The notes beneath the pieces were generated by a model that worked only from the letters and a program-made list of their open reading frames with translations, was not told the origin of the DNA and did not search any database. From contig JAJCZU010000004.1 in assembly GCA_029262235.1 (NCBI GenBank), forward strand, positions 744,001-808,000: 64,000 nt of DNA, in the 5' to 3' direction. The DNA comes from Candidatus Eiseniibacteriota bacterium. Lineage in GTDB: Bacteria; Orphanbacterota; Orphanbacteria; Orphanbacterales; Orphanbacteraceae. The position numbers and the translations under genes are program-made. Every line of letters begins with the position of its first letter. Within the stretch, counting starts at the first letter, position 1. Below, piece by piece: positions 26,933 to 35,255 of this stretch.

Positions 26933-27816
26933 CGCGAATGATACGAACGGGTCTCGCTCTGGTGTGCACGCTGGGGGCGCTGGCGGCCCTGGGGCCCGCC
27001 GGTACGACTCATGCCGGCGACGTCACGATTTTTCCGAGCATGATCGAGACGCGCGTGCCGCCGGGCGGCGACTTCACGACCGTGATCCGCGTCGTCTACA
27101 CGAAGGACGACTCGCTCGACACGGCGCCCCTTCGTATTCTGCTGGACATGGAAGACTGGGACATGGACCCGAACGGGCGCCTGTCGTTCACGGCGGAGCC
27201 GATCGACGAGCGAAGCGTGCGGCCGTGGGTGCATTACACGCCCGGCGAAGACGAAATCGTACCGGGCGAAGAAGTGTTCATCCGGCTCTCTGTAGTCGTG
27301 CCGCCTGACGCGCTGCCGGGGGAGTATCGCGGTGCGCTGATCGCACAGCCGCGCGCGCCCTACAAGCCCGTGAAAGCCGGCGAGAAGCGCCTCGATCTTC
27401 GCCTCCGTCTCGCGACCGTGCTCTATATCGAGGTGCCGCCGATCGAGCGGGGTGCCGATCTGATCGGCCTCGAGGTGCGCCCGAACCACGAGAACATCTG
27501 GTGCGTGTATCCGACATTCGTGAACGTCGGAACGGGGCACCTGCGCATTTACGATTCGTTCACCGTGACGCCGAACACACTCGCGCCGAGCGATCCTGTC
27601 ATCGCAATGCCGTTTGCCGAATCGGGGGTCGTGCTTCCGGGACGCCATCGCACGATCGAGATTCCGATGCTCGGCGGCCTGGGGGCCGGCGAATATCGCC
27701 TTTTCTACCAGGCCGAAGCGGGGGAGGATCTGCCCGTGATGGAAGGGGAGACGATCTTTTACGTCCCCGATGGTCTGGAACCGCCCGTGACCGCGACAGC
27801 AGCGGGTGTGCGCTGA
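26929..27816 (+). CDS. Periplasmic fimbrial-type chaperone
   Basis: A 295-residue exported protein with two immunoglobulin-like domains. After the signal peptide the first domain begins VTIFPSMIETRVPPGGDFTTVIRV and has the WVHYTPGEDEIVPGEEVFIRLSVVVPPDALPGEYRGALIAQP block. Its alternating hydrophobic strand and Pro-rich turns match PapD-like chaperones and the broader DUF916-like surface-assembly proteins. The second domain (LIGLEVRPNHENIWCVYPTFVNVGTGHLRIYDSFTV) is also Ig-like. Such proteins hold fibre subunits for delivery to an outer-membrane usher. An intrinsic terminator follows 40 bases later, closing the operon. Confidence 0.7.
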   Translation: MTRMIRTGLALVCTLGALAALGPAGTTHAGDVTIFPSMIETRVPPGGDFTTVIRVVYTKDDSLDTAPLRILLDMEDWDMDPNGRLSFTAEPIDERSVRPWVHYTPGEDEIVPGEEVFIRLSVVVPPDALPGEYRGALIAQPRAPYKPVKAGEKRLDLRLRLATVLYIEVPPIERGADLIGLEVRPNHENIWCVYPTFVNVGTGHLRIYDSFTVTPNTLAPSDPVIAMPFAESGVVLPGRHRTIEIPMLGGLGAGEYRLFYQAEAGEDLPVMEGETIFYVPDGLEPPVTATAAGVR

Positions 27817-27855
27817 CAGAGCTCGAAACGCCTTCAATAATCCATCTCCTCGACA

Positions 27856-27887
27856 CGCGTCCCGGGTTTGCCCCGCGGGCGCGTTTT
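27856..27887 (+). terminator. Intrinsic terminator of the subunit-chaperone operon
   Basis: An 11-pair GC-rich stem (one bulged C, one G-U) with its arms at 27856-27866 and 27872-27883 and a TTTGC loop, followed by TTTT at 27884-27887 and more T residues. Confidence 0.7.
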
Positions 27888-27894
27888 CGTTTAC

Positions 27895-27934
27895 GCTGAC
27901 CTCAGTCAGGCTCGGCTGACCGCAGTCAGGCTCG
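27895..27934. promoter_or_regulatory. Tandem 20-bp repeat with internal dyads upstream of cupin gene
   Basis: Two adjacent copies of GCTGACCTCAGTCAGGCTCG, differing at one base, occupy 27895-27914 and 27915-27934. Each contains the inverted pair CTGAC-N4-GTCAG. The 20-bp period equals about two helical turns, as expected for cooperative binding by a dimeric regulator. It ends 21 bases before the cupin start. Confidence 0.5.
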
Positions 27935-27955
27935 AATGATCAGAAAGGCGGTTCC

Positions 27956-28342
27956 ATGACGAACGACGAACATGCCGTGCCCCCCGTGATCGCGCTCGGA
28001 GAGAAACTCGCGCGCATGAGCGATCCGTGGACGCCGAAAGTCGTCGCGCAGCTGAACGACTATCACTGCAAGCTCGCGAAGCTGGAGGGCGCGTTCGTCT
28101 GGCACAGCCATCCGGAAACCGATGAACTGTTTCTCGTGGTCGAAGGCGAAATGGGAATCGCGTTTCGCGGCGACCGCACCGTGCGTCTTCGTCCGGGCGA
28201 AATGATCGTGGTGCCGGCCGGCATGGAGCACAAGCCGTTCGCCGAGACATCGTGCAGCGTGCTTCTGATCGAACCCGCGGGAACCGTGAACACGGGCGAC
28301 ACGGGCGGCGATCGCACGGCTCCGGCAGACGACTGGATCTGA
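27956..28342 (+). CDS. Small cupin-domain protein
   Basis: A 128-residue single-domain cupin. Motif 1 is [20 protein letters not shown] (residues ~44-63), with the metal-binding His-x-His and Glu. Motif 2 is [18 protein letters not shown] (~79-96), with the last His. The fold probably binds a divalent metal; no substrate can be assigned. Start ATG 27956 has AAAGGCG six bases upstream. It begins a two-gene unit with the AHSA1-like gene, 28 bases apart, behind a tandem operator-like repeat. Both genes lie between the fibre operon and the usher-like gene and may be unrelated insertions. Confidence 0.85.
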   Translation: MTNDEHAVPPVIALGEKLARMSDPWTPKVVAQLNDYHCKLAKLEGAFVWHSHPETDELFLVVEGEMGIAFRGDRTVRLRPGEMIVVPAGMEHKPFAETSCSVLLIEPAGTVNTGDTGGDRTAPADDWI

Positions 28343-28370
28343 AGACACTCGGAACGGAAGGGGACGGAGC

Positions 28371-28796
28371 ATGAAGAAGATCATTCACGCGGTTCATGTG
28401 CACGCCGCTCCGGCGCGCGTCTATGGCGCACTTACGACGGTGGAAGGGCTGGCGGGGTGGTGGTCGAAGAAGGTCACGGTGGAGCCGGGGGTAGGCGGGC
28501 TGGTCCGTTTCACGTTTGCGGGGGACTTTCATCCGCACATGAAGCAGACGGCGCTCGACACGAATCGCCGCGTTGCCTGGACGTGCGTCGACGGGCACGA
28601 CAACTGGAGCGATAACACGTTTTCGTTCGCGCTGAACGAGCGCGACGGCGAGACGATGCTTCAGTTCGAACAGCAGTATGCGCGGGAACTCACGGACGAG
28701 GCCTACGGAATCTACAATTTCAACTGGGGCTACTATCTGTCGAGTTTGAAGGCGCTCTGCGAGCAGGGCGAAGGAACGCCGTTTACTCCCGCGTAG
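28371..28796 (+). CDS. SRPBCC/AHSA1-family protein
   Basis: A 141-residue START-like domain protein. It starts MKKIIHAVHVHAAPARVYGALTTVEGLAGWW, a classic AHSA1 opening, and has GGLVRFTF, RRVAWTCVDGHDNWSDNTFSFAL and the C-terminal helix NWGYYLSSLKALCEQG. The family forms a hydrophobic pocket; some members aid Hsp90, and bacterial ones are mostly uncharacterised ligand-binding proteins. It follows the cupin gene directly. Its stop is 12 bases from the stop of the opposing usher-like gene. Start ATG 28371 with GACGGAG upstream. Confidence 0.85.
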   Translation: MKKIIHAVHVHAAPARVYGALTTVEGLAGWWSKKVTVEPGVGGLVRFTFAGDFHPHMKQTALDTNRRVAWTCVDGHDNWSDNTFSFALNERDGETMLQFEQQYARELTDEAYGIYNFNWGYYLSSLKALCEQGEGTPFTPA

Positions 28797-28808
28797 ATCT
28801 CGTGCGAC

Positions 28809-31271
28809 TCAGCGTGACGTGAAGATCGTACGCGTCACGGCGCGCTCCGGCTTCGTGACGGGGATGAGAAGCGTCTCCGGCTCGCCATCCATCGGAATCA
28901 TCACGCGCACGTTCGTTTCCGGCACTTCATAGCCGGGAACCGAAGTGCGGTCGATCACGATCGAATGCCCGCCCGGTGCAATGTCGGAGATCCGAAAACG
29001 GCCGTCGGACCACGTGATCGTGTCCGAACCGTTGCTGGCCACGAGATGCACTTCCGGCATCCCCTCTTCCGCTTCGTCCCGCACGCCGTTCCTGTTCGCA
29101 TCAAGGAACACGAGTCCCGTTACGGAACGATTGAACCCGGTACGAAACGCGACGTCCACCGACTCGAACGCAGGTGCCGTGACGCGGCGCTCACTCTCTT
29201 CGAGCAGCGTGAGATCCGCGCGCAGCGTCTTGAGAGCAAGCCGGATTTCATGATCGCCGGCGGGGATGGCCTTGAACAGGTAGCGACCGTAGTCATCCGT
29301 GATCGCCCGCTTCTTCCCGCCGTTCAGCAGGATCTCTACACCCGGGATCGGGCGGTCGTCACCATCCATTACGCCGTTCATGTTCTGATCGAGATAAACC
29401 TGCCCCCCGATGTCGGCGATATGGCGCACCGGTCGGGAGGGCGTGGGAGAGTGGGCGAGCGGCCCGTCCTTTTCGCCGAACTCGAAACGGCCCTTCATGT
29501 TGATGCGCGAGTCGACCGTGTACTGCCGTTCATGAACGACAACATCCGTGCGGTGGCTCTCGCCGAATCGATACCCGAGGCGAAAATTCAGGAGATAGTC
29601 TTTGCGCTCGGGATCGGTCTGGTCGTTCCAGCTCATGCCGGCCGTGAACTGCACGCGGCTCGAAAGGGAGCGCCCGACCGTGAGCGCGGCGGATGTGATT
29701 CCTTTCTGCGACCACGAAGCGCCGAGCGTGGTCATGCCGAGCGGCGTCGTCTGTGCGAGCCCGCCCGAGTAGGCGCGCGCGTTGTCGAGATTGCCGCGCC
29801 CCCGGGCCGAAACGTACCAGCTCCCCCGCAGCACGCCGCCGCGCAGGTCGAACAGGAACGTCTTGTCGTAGACACCGTCCGTCATGACTTCGTTGTACGC
29901 CGCGCTTGCCGTTTCGATGATCCCGGCGCCGAGATAGAACGAAACCTGCCCGTTGTTCACGACGCTCGCACCGGACAACGTGTCTACATCGTCGCGCACG
30001 ATCTCGGTCCGGGATCCGTGCAGTGAGACAAACGAAACGGGAGAGAGGCGTCCGCCGACCGAGTAGATCCGCGCACCGCGTTCGGGGAAACTCGTGGTCG
30101 GGATCTGGAACTCGCGTTCGTGATACGCGTAGCGCCCGTTCAGCTGGAGCGCGCGCCACGGAGTCAGCTCGATGCGTGATTCGGTGGCGAGGCGATCCGA
30201 GACACGCTCGCCCTGCGTGGCGAAGTGGCCGAGGCTGTTCTGCAGGCGGACCCAGCGTCGCGCGTACCTGTGCTGGGCGGCGACGAGCATTCCCCGTTTC
30301 GCGTCGTGGGTCCGGCCGCGTGCGACGGCGCCGAACGAAACGGCCTGGCCGGCCGGCGCGCCCGGCCGCGCGCCCCACGACCAGCTCGACGCGATGACAT
30401 CGGTGTCGAAGTGAGGGCGCGTCAGTCGGCCCTCGCCTCCGGTCGCCCCGTCAGCCAGCTTCAAATACGTGAACGACAGTCGCTGTTCGCCGCGGCCCTT
30501 CGCGTAGTCCCAGCGCGCGCCGCGTCCCCCCGCGTTCAGCCAGGAGATTTCGCTCCCGACGCCGAGATCGCCCAGCGAGTACGCGTTGCCGGAACGATGC
30601 GCGTACGAGACGAGGAACGAGCGCAGGACCGGGGACTCGCTCTCGGCCGCCTGCACGAACGAACGTGACCGGAGGCTCCCGCGCCCGGCGCGGGCGAGCG
30701 TTTCGACGTTCAGACCGCCGTCCGTGATGTGATCGTTCTGATACGCGTACGCGTTGTAGCGGACTTCTTTCATCCCGAATCTGCCGAGCTCCGAGACACC
30801 GGGAGTAAGCGTTGCGCGGCGACTGACGAGCGTGATCTCGTATTCGTCGGCGCTTACGTGAAGCTGTGCGTTGCAGAGCAGTCCGATCACCGTAATCGGC
30901 AGCACGAGATCGTCGGCGCCGGCACCCGCGGCGAGTCCGGGAGGAAGCGCGAGCGTCGGTTGATTCTCCCGTTCGAGTTCCCCGCTCACGGAGTGATAGC
31001 GGTGGGTGGTCCCTTCACGCGGGTCCGTGACGGAGACCACCTGGCCGTCACCGTCGAACGTGAGGTCCAGGCCGAGGATCCGTGCGATCGGGGCAGCGGG
31101 GAGAAACCACTCGTCATCCCGCTTGTGCGGAACGCGGACGTCGAAGTGCGCCTCCTGGCCGTCGACCGTGACGGTCGGCGTGTCGGGGCGCGCCCAGGCG
31201 GGGCCCGGCGGCCCCTGCATGAGCAGGATCGCGAGCGTAAGCCCTGAAATGTGCCGCAGTCGATGCATCAA
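28809..31271 (-). CDS. Outer-membrane usher-like barrel with SdrD-like repeats
   Basis: An 820-residue exported protein. After the signal peptide (residues 1-27) comes a domain like the N-terminal domain of copper amine oxidases (EWFLPAAPIARILGLDLTFDGDGQVVSV, ~55-80). A long run of barrel strands follows from ~170 to ~600, including YSLGDLGVGSEISWLNAGGRGARW near 230, which recalls the conserved GD and RG motifs of fimbrial ushers. Two Ca-binding SdrD/CnaB-like repeats end the protein (GQVYLDQNMNGVMDGDDRPIPG near 622 and GLVFLDANRNGVRDEAEEGMP near 720). It faces the subunit/chaperone operon 1 kb away. An assembly-platform role is inferred. Confidence 0.7.
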   Translation of the reverse strand: MMHRLRHISGLTLAILLMQGPPGPAWARPDTPTVTVDGQEAHFDVRVPHKRDDEWFLPAAPIARILGLDLTFDGDGQVVSVTDPREGTTHRYHSVSGELERENQPTLALPPGLAAGAGADDLVLPITVIGLLCNAQLHVSADEYEITLVSRRATLTPGVSELGRFGMKEVRYNAYAYQNDHITDGGLNVETLARAGRGSLRSRSFVQAAESESPVLRSFLVSYAHRSGNAYSLGDLGVGSEISWLNAGGRGARWDYAKGRGEQRLSFTYLKLADGATGGEGRLTRPHFDTDVIASSWSWGARPGAPAGQAVSFGAVARGRTHDAKRGMLVAAQHRYARRWVRLQNSLGHFATQGERVSDRLATESRIELTPWRALQLNGRYAYHEREFQIPTTSFPERGARIYSVGGRLSPVSFVSLHGSRTEIVRDDVDTLSGASVVNNGQVSFYLGAGIIETASAAYNEVMTDGVYDKTFLFDLRGGVLRGSWYVSARGRGNLDNARAYSGGLAQTTPLGMTTLGASWSQKGITSAALTVGRSLSSRVQFTAGMSWNDQTDPERKDYLLNFRLGYRFGESHRTDVVVHERQYTVDSRINMKGRFEFGEKDGPLAHSPTPSRPVRHIADIGGQVYLDQNMNGVMDGDDRPIPGVEILLNGGKKRAITDDYGRYLFKAIPAGDHEIRLALKTLRADLTLLEESERRVTAPAFESVDVAFRTGFNRSVTGLVFLDANRNGVRDEAEEGMPEVHLVASNGSDTITWSDGRFRISDIAPGGHSIVIDRTSVPGYEVPETNVRVMIPMDGEPETLLIPVTKPERAVTRTIFTSR

Positions 31272-31402
31272 ACGTGAATTCCCGTTTTACGCGGTTTTCG
31301 TCGATCCCCCGTGAATGTGCGGTCTGCAGAGCCGCCTGGAGGTCCTCTTCTACTAAATCGTTCGGAATCCGTGGGTTCTTGAGGGATTTCGGGGTTTTCG
31401 GT

Positions 31403-31425
31403 GGGCCTGGGTGGGAATGTAGGGG
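31403..31425 (+). other. G-quadruplex motif in divergent intergenic region
   Basis: Four runs of three or more G with loops of 3, 1 and 6 bases satisfy the usual G-quadruplex rule. It sits in the 279-bp gap (31272-31550) between the divergent usher-like and Ala/Gly-rich genes. I see no other clear element in that gap apart from the ribosome site of the latter. Confidence 0.5.
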
Positions 31426-31550
31426 TTTTCCCGCTCATTCTTCCGAAGTCCTCGTCCCTCTCTTGCGGGAGATCGTCCCGGAGAGCAAAATAAAGGGGGC
31501 AAAGTTGCCAGCCGATGAAGTCGGTGCAGAAAGTAAAAAGGAGACCCGTC

Positions 31551-32384
31551 GTGAAAATCAGACCGAACGCGAAACCCATCCCGCCCTTCGGCTCGGGAAA
31601 GTCCGATCCCGCGAAAAAGACCGGAGAGAAGACGACGAAAACGCCGGTCGATCAGGCCGCCGATCTCGCGAAGACCGCGGCCGACGTGACGAAGTCGAAA
31701 ACGAGCAGGCTCGGCAAGTTGATAGGGGGCGCGGCCGCGGGCGCCGCGGATGCCGCCGGAAAAGCGGCCCCCGCCGCCGGCACGGTTGCGGGCGCGGTCG
31801 CGGGTGTCGGCGCGGCGGCCTCCGGAGCCGCGGCCGCGGGAGTCGGTGGAGCTGCTTCTGCCGTCGCCGCCGGTGCGAGGGCCGGCGCGGCTGCAGGAGG
31901 GCGTTCGATGGCGATGTTGCAGACGATCGGTTCGCGGGCGGGCGGCGCCATGAGAGAGGGTCTCGCCGGCGTCATGCCGCGGATCGATCGTTTCCAGAAC
32001 ATCATGCAGCGCCACACCGAACTCGGGTACCTCGTGCGCCTCGGCGGAAAGAACGATGACGAGAACGACGAGGAGATCAGGAAGGCCGCGCTCGGGCTCA
32101 TGGAGCTCAAGGCAGGCGCGGGCGGCGCATCGCCGGGACTGGCGGAGCTGATGGATCGTGTCAAGGATCTCGATCAGAACAGCCCCGCCGGGGAGTTCGC
32201 GAAGCAGCTCGAAGGTGCGGAAGAGTTGATCGAGCAGGCTGGTCAGGAACTCGAAGAACTGGACACGCAGCTCGCACACGAACTGCAGACGGCGGCGTCG
32301 AAACTCACCGAGGCACAGACGCTGCACGGCGAAGTCAACAGGAAGTTCTCGGACGCCGTGGATCGCGTGATCGGAAACATCTGA
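31551..32384 (+). CDS. Ala/Gly-rich protein with coiled-coil C-terminus, function unknown
   Basis: A 277-residue protein that I do not recognise. The N-terminus is basic and polar, without a signal peptide. Residues ~60-125 are almost entirely Ala, Gly and Val with glycine-zipper spacing (GAAAGAADAAGKAAPAAGTVAGAV), able to form a membrane hairpin. The C-terminal third is acidic and heptad-like (QLEGAEELIEQAGQELEELDTQLAHELQTAASKLTEAQ), a probable coiled coil. I chose GTG 31551, since AAGGAG lies seven bases upstream; the in-frame ATG at 31515 has no ribosome site. It stands alone, converging on the glycerol-3-phosphate dehydrogenase gene. Confidence 0.7.
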   Translation: MKIRPNAKPIPPFGSGKSDPAKKTGEKTTKTPVDQAADLAKTAADVTKSKTSRLGKLIGGAAAGAADAAGKAAPAAGTVAGAVAGVGAAASGAAAAGVGGAASAVAAGARAGAAAGGRSMAMLQTIGSRAGGAMREGLAGVMPRIDRFQNIMQRHTELGYLVRLGGKNDDENDEEIRKAALGLMELKAGAGGASPGLAELMDRVKDLDQNSPAGEFAKQLEGAEELIEQAGQELEELDTQLAHELQTAASKLTEAQTLHGEVNRKFSDAVDRVIGNI

Positions 32385-32415
32385 CCGGGGATCGGGAACC
32401 GCCCGGACGCGGGAT

Positions 32416-34104
32416 CTAGATCGATTTGAGAGACGAGGCGGTTGCCAGACGGGTGACCGCCTCGACTTCGCTCTGGAAGCGCTCGTCGTCCCAGCAGAGT
32501 TCGACGGCCATCAGGTTCGCACAGAGCATGATTTCGTCGATTCCGGGGTCTTCTCCGGTGCCGAGGTCGGTGCGGCGCAGCAGAACATCGCTCAGCGTCA
32601 TGGCCATCTCGTTTCGCACCGCGTGAATCACCTGGGCGCCGATCGTTTCCGAGCGTCCGATGGTCGCGCCGAGTTCATCGTCCTCATCCAGGTAGCCGAG
32701 CACTTCGTGATAGCGCGTTCCGTAGTTATGGACGAGCGATTCGACGACACGCGGGTGCAGACTGTCGGGTGCGATGCGAATCGCGTCCGCCAGATATTCA
32801 GTGAAGTTTTCGATTTCGCCCCCGATCAGCGGGCGCTTGTCGGTTTCGCAGCCGGGGTCTTTCCTGCCGAGCTTCTTGATCGCCCGTGTCACGGCGCGAC
32901 TCGCCTCCCATCGCCCCGTCGTGTAACGAACGCCGATGATCGTGAGCAGGTTTTCGATGCCGTCTTCTTTCGCATGATCGATCAGAGTGGAGCGATGCCC
33001 GTACTTGAGATTCTTCGCGCCGGGCGCGTTCTCCCCGAACGGCACGAGACCGCAGTTCACTTTGCTGACATCGGTCATCGAAAGATCGAGCACGGGAAGG
33101 GCGCGATTGATCTCGTCGATAAATCCCTGCAACTCGGAATGCGACACCTGGAACGGATGCTGGGATCCGGGATGCAGCTTGTGCCAGACGCCGATGAGCG
33201 TGTACTGGCGCCACGGCACGATGAACAGGTGACGCTCGCCGCGGCTCAGGATCGCCTCGGGGTCATGCGTGTCTCCCTGCACGGCCAGGGCGTGATCGCT
33301 TTCGAACAGCCGGCGTCCGATGACGAAGCACGCGTCGCGCGAGTACTGGCGTTTCTGCCCGCGATGCGGATCGACGGCTTTCTGGAGCAGCGTTTCCGCG
33401 TACGGGCCCGCCGCGTTCACGAACATCTTTCCGCGAATCGTAAACTCGTCGCCCGACAGGCCGTCCTTTACGTCCACGCCGCTGATGGTTTTTCCGTCGT
33501 GATGAAAGCGAACGGCTTCGATGTAGTTGGCCACGTTCGCGCCGAGGCGCGCGGCGCTGTGAACGACCGAGAGTACGAGGCGCGTGGGGTTGTACATCTG
33601 CCCGTCGCAGAACACGGCCGCGCCCGAATACCGGTCGGCTTCGATGCCGGGAAAGAGAGACGCGAGTTCGCTGCGCCTGATCAGCCGGCCGTTCGGAATC
33701 TGCCGTTCGGGGGTTCGTATCCCGTGGTTCCTGCCCGTGGTCAGTAGATCGTAGAGTCCCATGCCGGTGCGGAGCGCAAGCTTGCCCTTCATGCCGAATC
33801 CGGAAGTCGGGATCGCGATCGGCAGGGGGTGTACGAGATGCGGCGCCATCCTGAGAAACGCGGCGCGCTCGGCGCTCGATCGCCGCAGCCGGGAGATGTC
33901 GAAGTGCTGCAGGTAGCGGATACCGCCGTGGATCATCTTGTAGGAGTGGGCGGACGTGGCGCCGCCGAAGTCGTCCCGCTCGATCAGCGCGACCGAGAGT
34001 CCGCGGATCGCGGCGTCGTAAGCCGCGCATGCGCCGAAGATACCGGAGCCGACTACGACGAGGTCGAATTCCTGGTTCGCGAGAGCCTTCGTGTTGCGTT
34101 TCAT
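32416..34104 (-). CDS. glpD: FAD-dependent glycerol-3-phosphate dehydrogenase
   Basis: A 562-residue flavoprotein oxidising sn-glycerol 3-phosphate to dihydroxyacetone phosphate and passing electrons to quinone. The FAD motif GSGIFGACAAYDAAIRG lies at residues 19-35. ERDDFGGATSAHSYKMIHGGIRYLQ is the GlpD signature, and RTDLG in the C-terminal cap region (LLRRTDLGTGE) is also conserved. Length is normal. ATG 34104 overlaps the stop of the upstream GT4 gene (ATGA), and it is the last gene of the methyltransferase-epimerase-GT4 operon. That setting hints at glycerol-phosphate metabolism tied to a surface glycolipid rather than to glycerol catabolism, since no glpF or glpK is present. Confidence 0.9.
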   Translation of the reverse strand: MKRNTKALANQEFDLVVVGSGIFGACAAYDAAIRGLSVALIERDDFGGATSAHSYKMIHGGIRYLQHFDISRLRRSSAERAAFLRMAPHLVHPLPIAIPTSGFGMKGKLALRTGMGLYDLLTTGRNHGIRTPERQIPNGRLIRRSELASLFPGIEADRYSGAAVFCDGQMYNPTRLVLSVVHSAARLGANVANYIEAVRFHHDGKTISGVDVKDGLSGDEFTIRGKMFVNAAGPYAETLLQKAVDPHRGQKRQYSRDACFVIGRRLFESDHALAVQGDTHDPEAILSRGERHLFIVPWRQYTLIGVWHKLHPGSQHPFQVSHSELQGFIDEINRALPVLDLSMTDVSKVNCGLVPFGENAPGAKNLKYGHRSTLIDHAKEDGIENLLTIIGVRYTTGRWEASRAVTRAIKKLGRKDPGCETDKRPLIGGEIENFTEYLADAIRIAPDSLHPRVVESLVHNYGTRYHEVLGYLDEDDELGATIGRSETIGAQVIHAVRNEMAMTLSDVLLRRTDLGTGEDPGIDEIMLCANLMAVELCWDDERFQSEVEAVTRLATASSLKSI

Positions 34105-35255
34105 GTTCGTTTTCGGCGCTCTTCCTGAAAGATTTTCTCGTAACGCTCCGCGCAACGATCGATGTAATAGTCGCGCACGTGACGGCGGTTGAATCCGCCG
34201 CATTCGTGGAGCAGCGCGGGGTCACCCTTGTACTTCCGAATGGCCTCCAGGAACATTTCCTTACGGCCGAGCGGAATCAGCGACCCCGTTTTCCCCTCTT
34301 CCAGAAAATCGGCCTGTCCGCCGAAATCATAACTGATAACAGGCAGCCCGAAGTGCATTGCCTCCAGATAGACGAGGCCGAAGCCCTCGTGTCGCGTGGT
34401 GGAAACGTAGAGATCGGACGCGGCAAGATAAGCGGCTTTCTCTTCGTCGGTTACGTATCCCGTCAGTCGTACGCGATCGCGCAGTCCGCGCTTCTTTACG
34501 GTCTCCGCGAGCGACTCGCGCAGGGGACCATCCCCCACAATCACGAGCAGATCGTTCGGATCGTTCGTCGATTCGACAAGATCGATCAGATCTTCGAGTC
34601 CTTTGCGGGGAATGAGCCGGCCGATCGTGACCATGACGAATCTATCTTCGCCGATGTCGAGAGCATCGCGGTCGCGCGGAGGAATCGGCGTTTCGGGAAT
34701 GCCGAGGGGAATGATGTCGATCGCGCGGTTCACATTGAAATACGTGCGCGCGTTTTCGGCCGTATTGCGTGACTGGGCGACCACGCGGTCGGCCCCGGAG
34801 AGCAGTTTCGTGATCGTGCCGCGCACGAGAGGAAGCCTGTGCGGGGAGAGGCGTTTCGTGGGGTCGAACAGATCGCCGCCGTGCACGCTGATGATATGCG
34901 GTACGCCGAGCTGGCGCGCGATGATGTCCGCGCTCGGCGAAGATGGCACGACGAAGTGTGAATTCACGATGTCGTACTTGTGTTCTTTCGCGAGGGCGCG
35001 GCCGCGGCGCAAACTGGCTGGGAAGTAGCTGAAGAGCGAACGGAACGTGGCCGTGCGGTCGTCCCTGCGGCCGAGGACGGGAACCCGGTGAATGACGAGA
35101 TTGCCGTCGCGTTCGCATTCCGGGAGCCCGCGAAAGTGTGTGGTGACCACCGTGACCGAGTGCGTCTCGGCGAGTTTACGGAAGATCGCCCGGAAGACGA
35201 CGCCTCCGCCTCCGCCGATCGGAGGGTACTCATAGTTGAACGCGAGAATGTTCAA
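34101..35255 (-). CDS. GT4-family glycosyltransferase
   Basis: A 384-residue GT-B enzyme. The N-terminal domain opens NILAFNYEYPPIGGGGGVVF, the Gly-rich loop common to GT4. The C-terminal nucleotide-sugar domain has FVMVTIGRLIPRKGLEDLI, VGDGPLRESL and the E-x7-E motif HEGFGLVYLEAMHFGLPVISY. The likely role is addition of a sugar to a lipid-linked or surface glycan intermediate in the cytoplasm. The start is TTG 35255, overlapping the epimerase stop (TTGA), which places the conserved N-terminus at residue 2. The in-frame region upstream is shadow coding. Coupled to glpD downstream. Confidence 0.88.
   Translation of the reverse strand: MNILAFNYEYPPIGGGGGVVFRAIFRKLAETHSVTVVTTHFRGLPECERDGNLVIHRVPVLGRRDDRTATFRSLFSYFPASLRRGRALAKEHKYDIVNSHFVVPSSPSADIIARQLGVPHIISVHGGDLFDPTKRLSPHRLPLVRGTITKLLSGADRVVAQSRNTAENARTYFNVNRAIDIIPLGIPETPIPPRDRDALDIGEDRFVMVTIGRLIPRKGLEDLIDLVESTNDPNDLLVIVGDGPLRESLAETVKKRGLRDRVRLTGYVTDEEKAAYLAASDLYVSTTRHEGFGLVYLEAMHFGLPVISYDFGGQADFLEEGKTGSLIPLGRKEMFLEAIRKYKGDPALLHECGGFNRRHVRDYYIDRCAERYEKIFQEERRKRT

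Noticed and set aside
27956-28796. Cupin and AHSA1-like genes as parts of the fibre assembly system
   Set aside because: They sit between the fibre operon and the usher-like gene but follow a terminator and their own operator-like repeat, are cytoplasmic and have no secretion signal.
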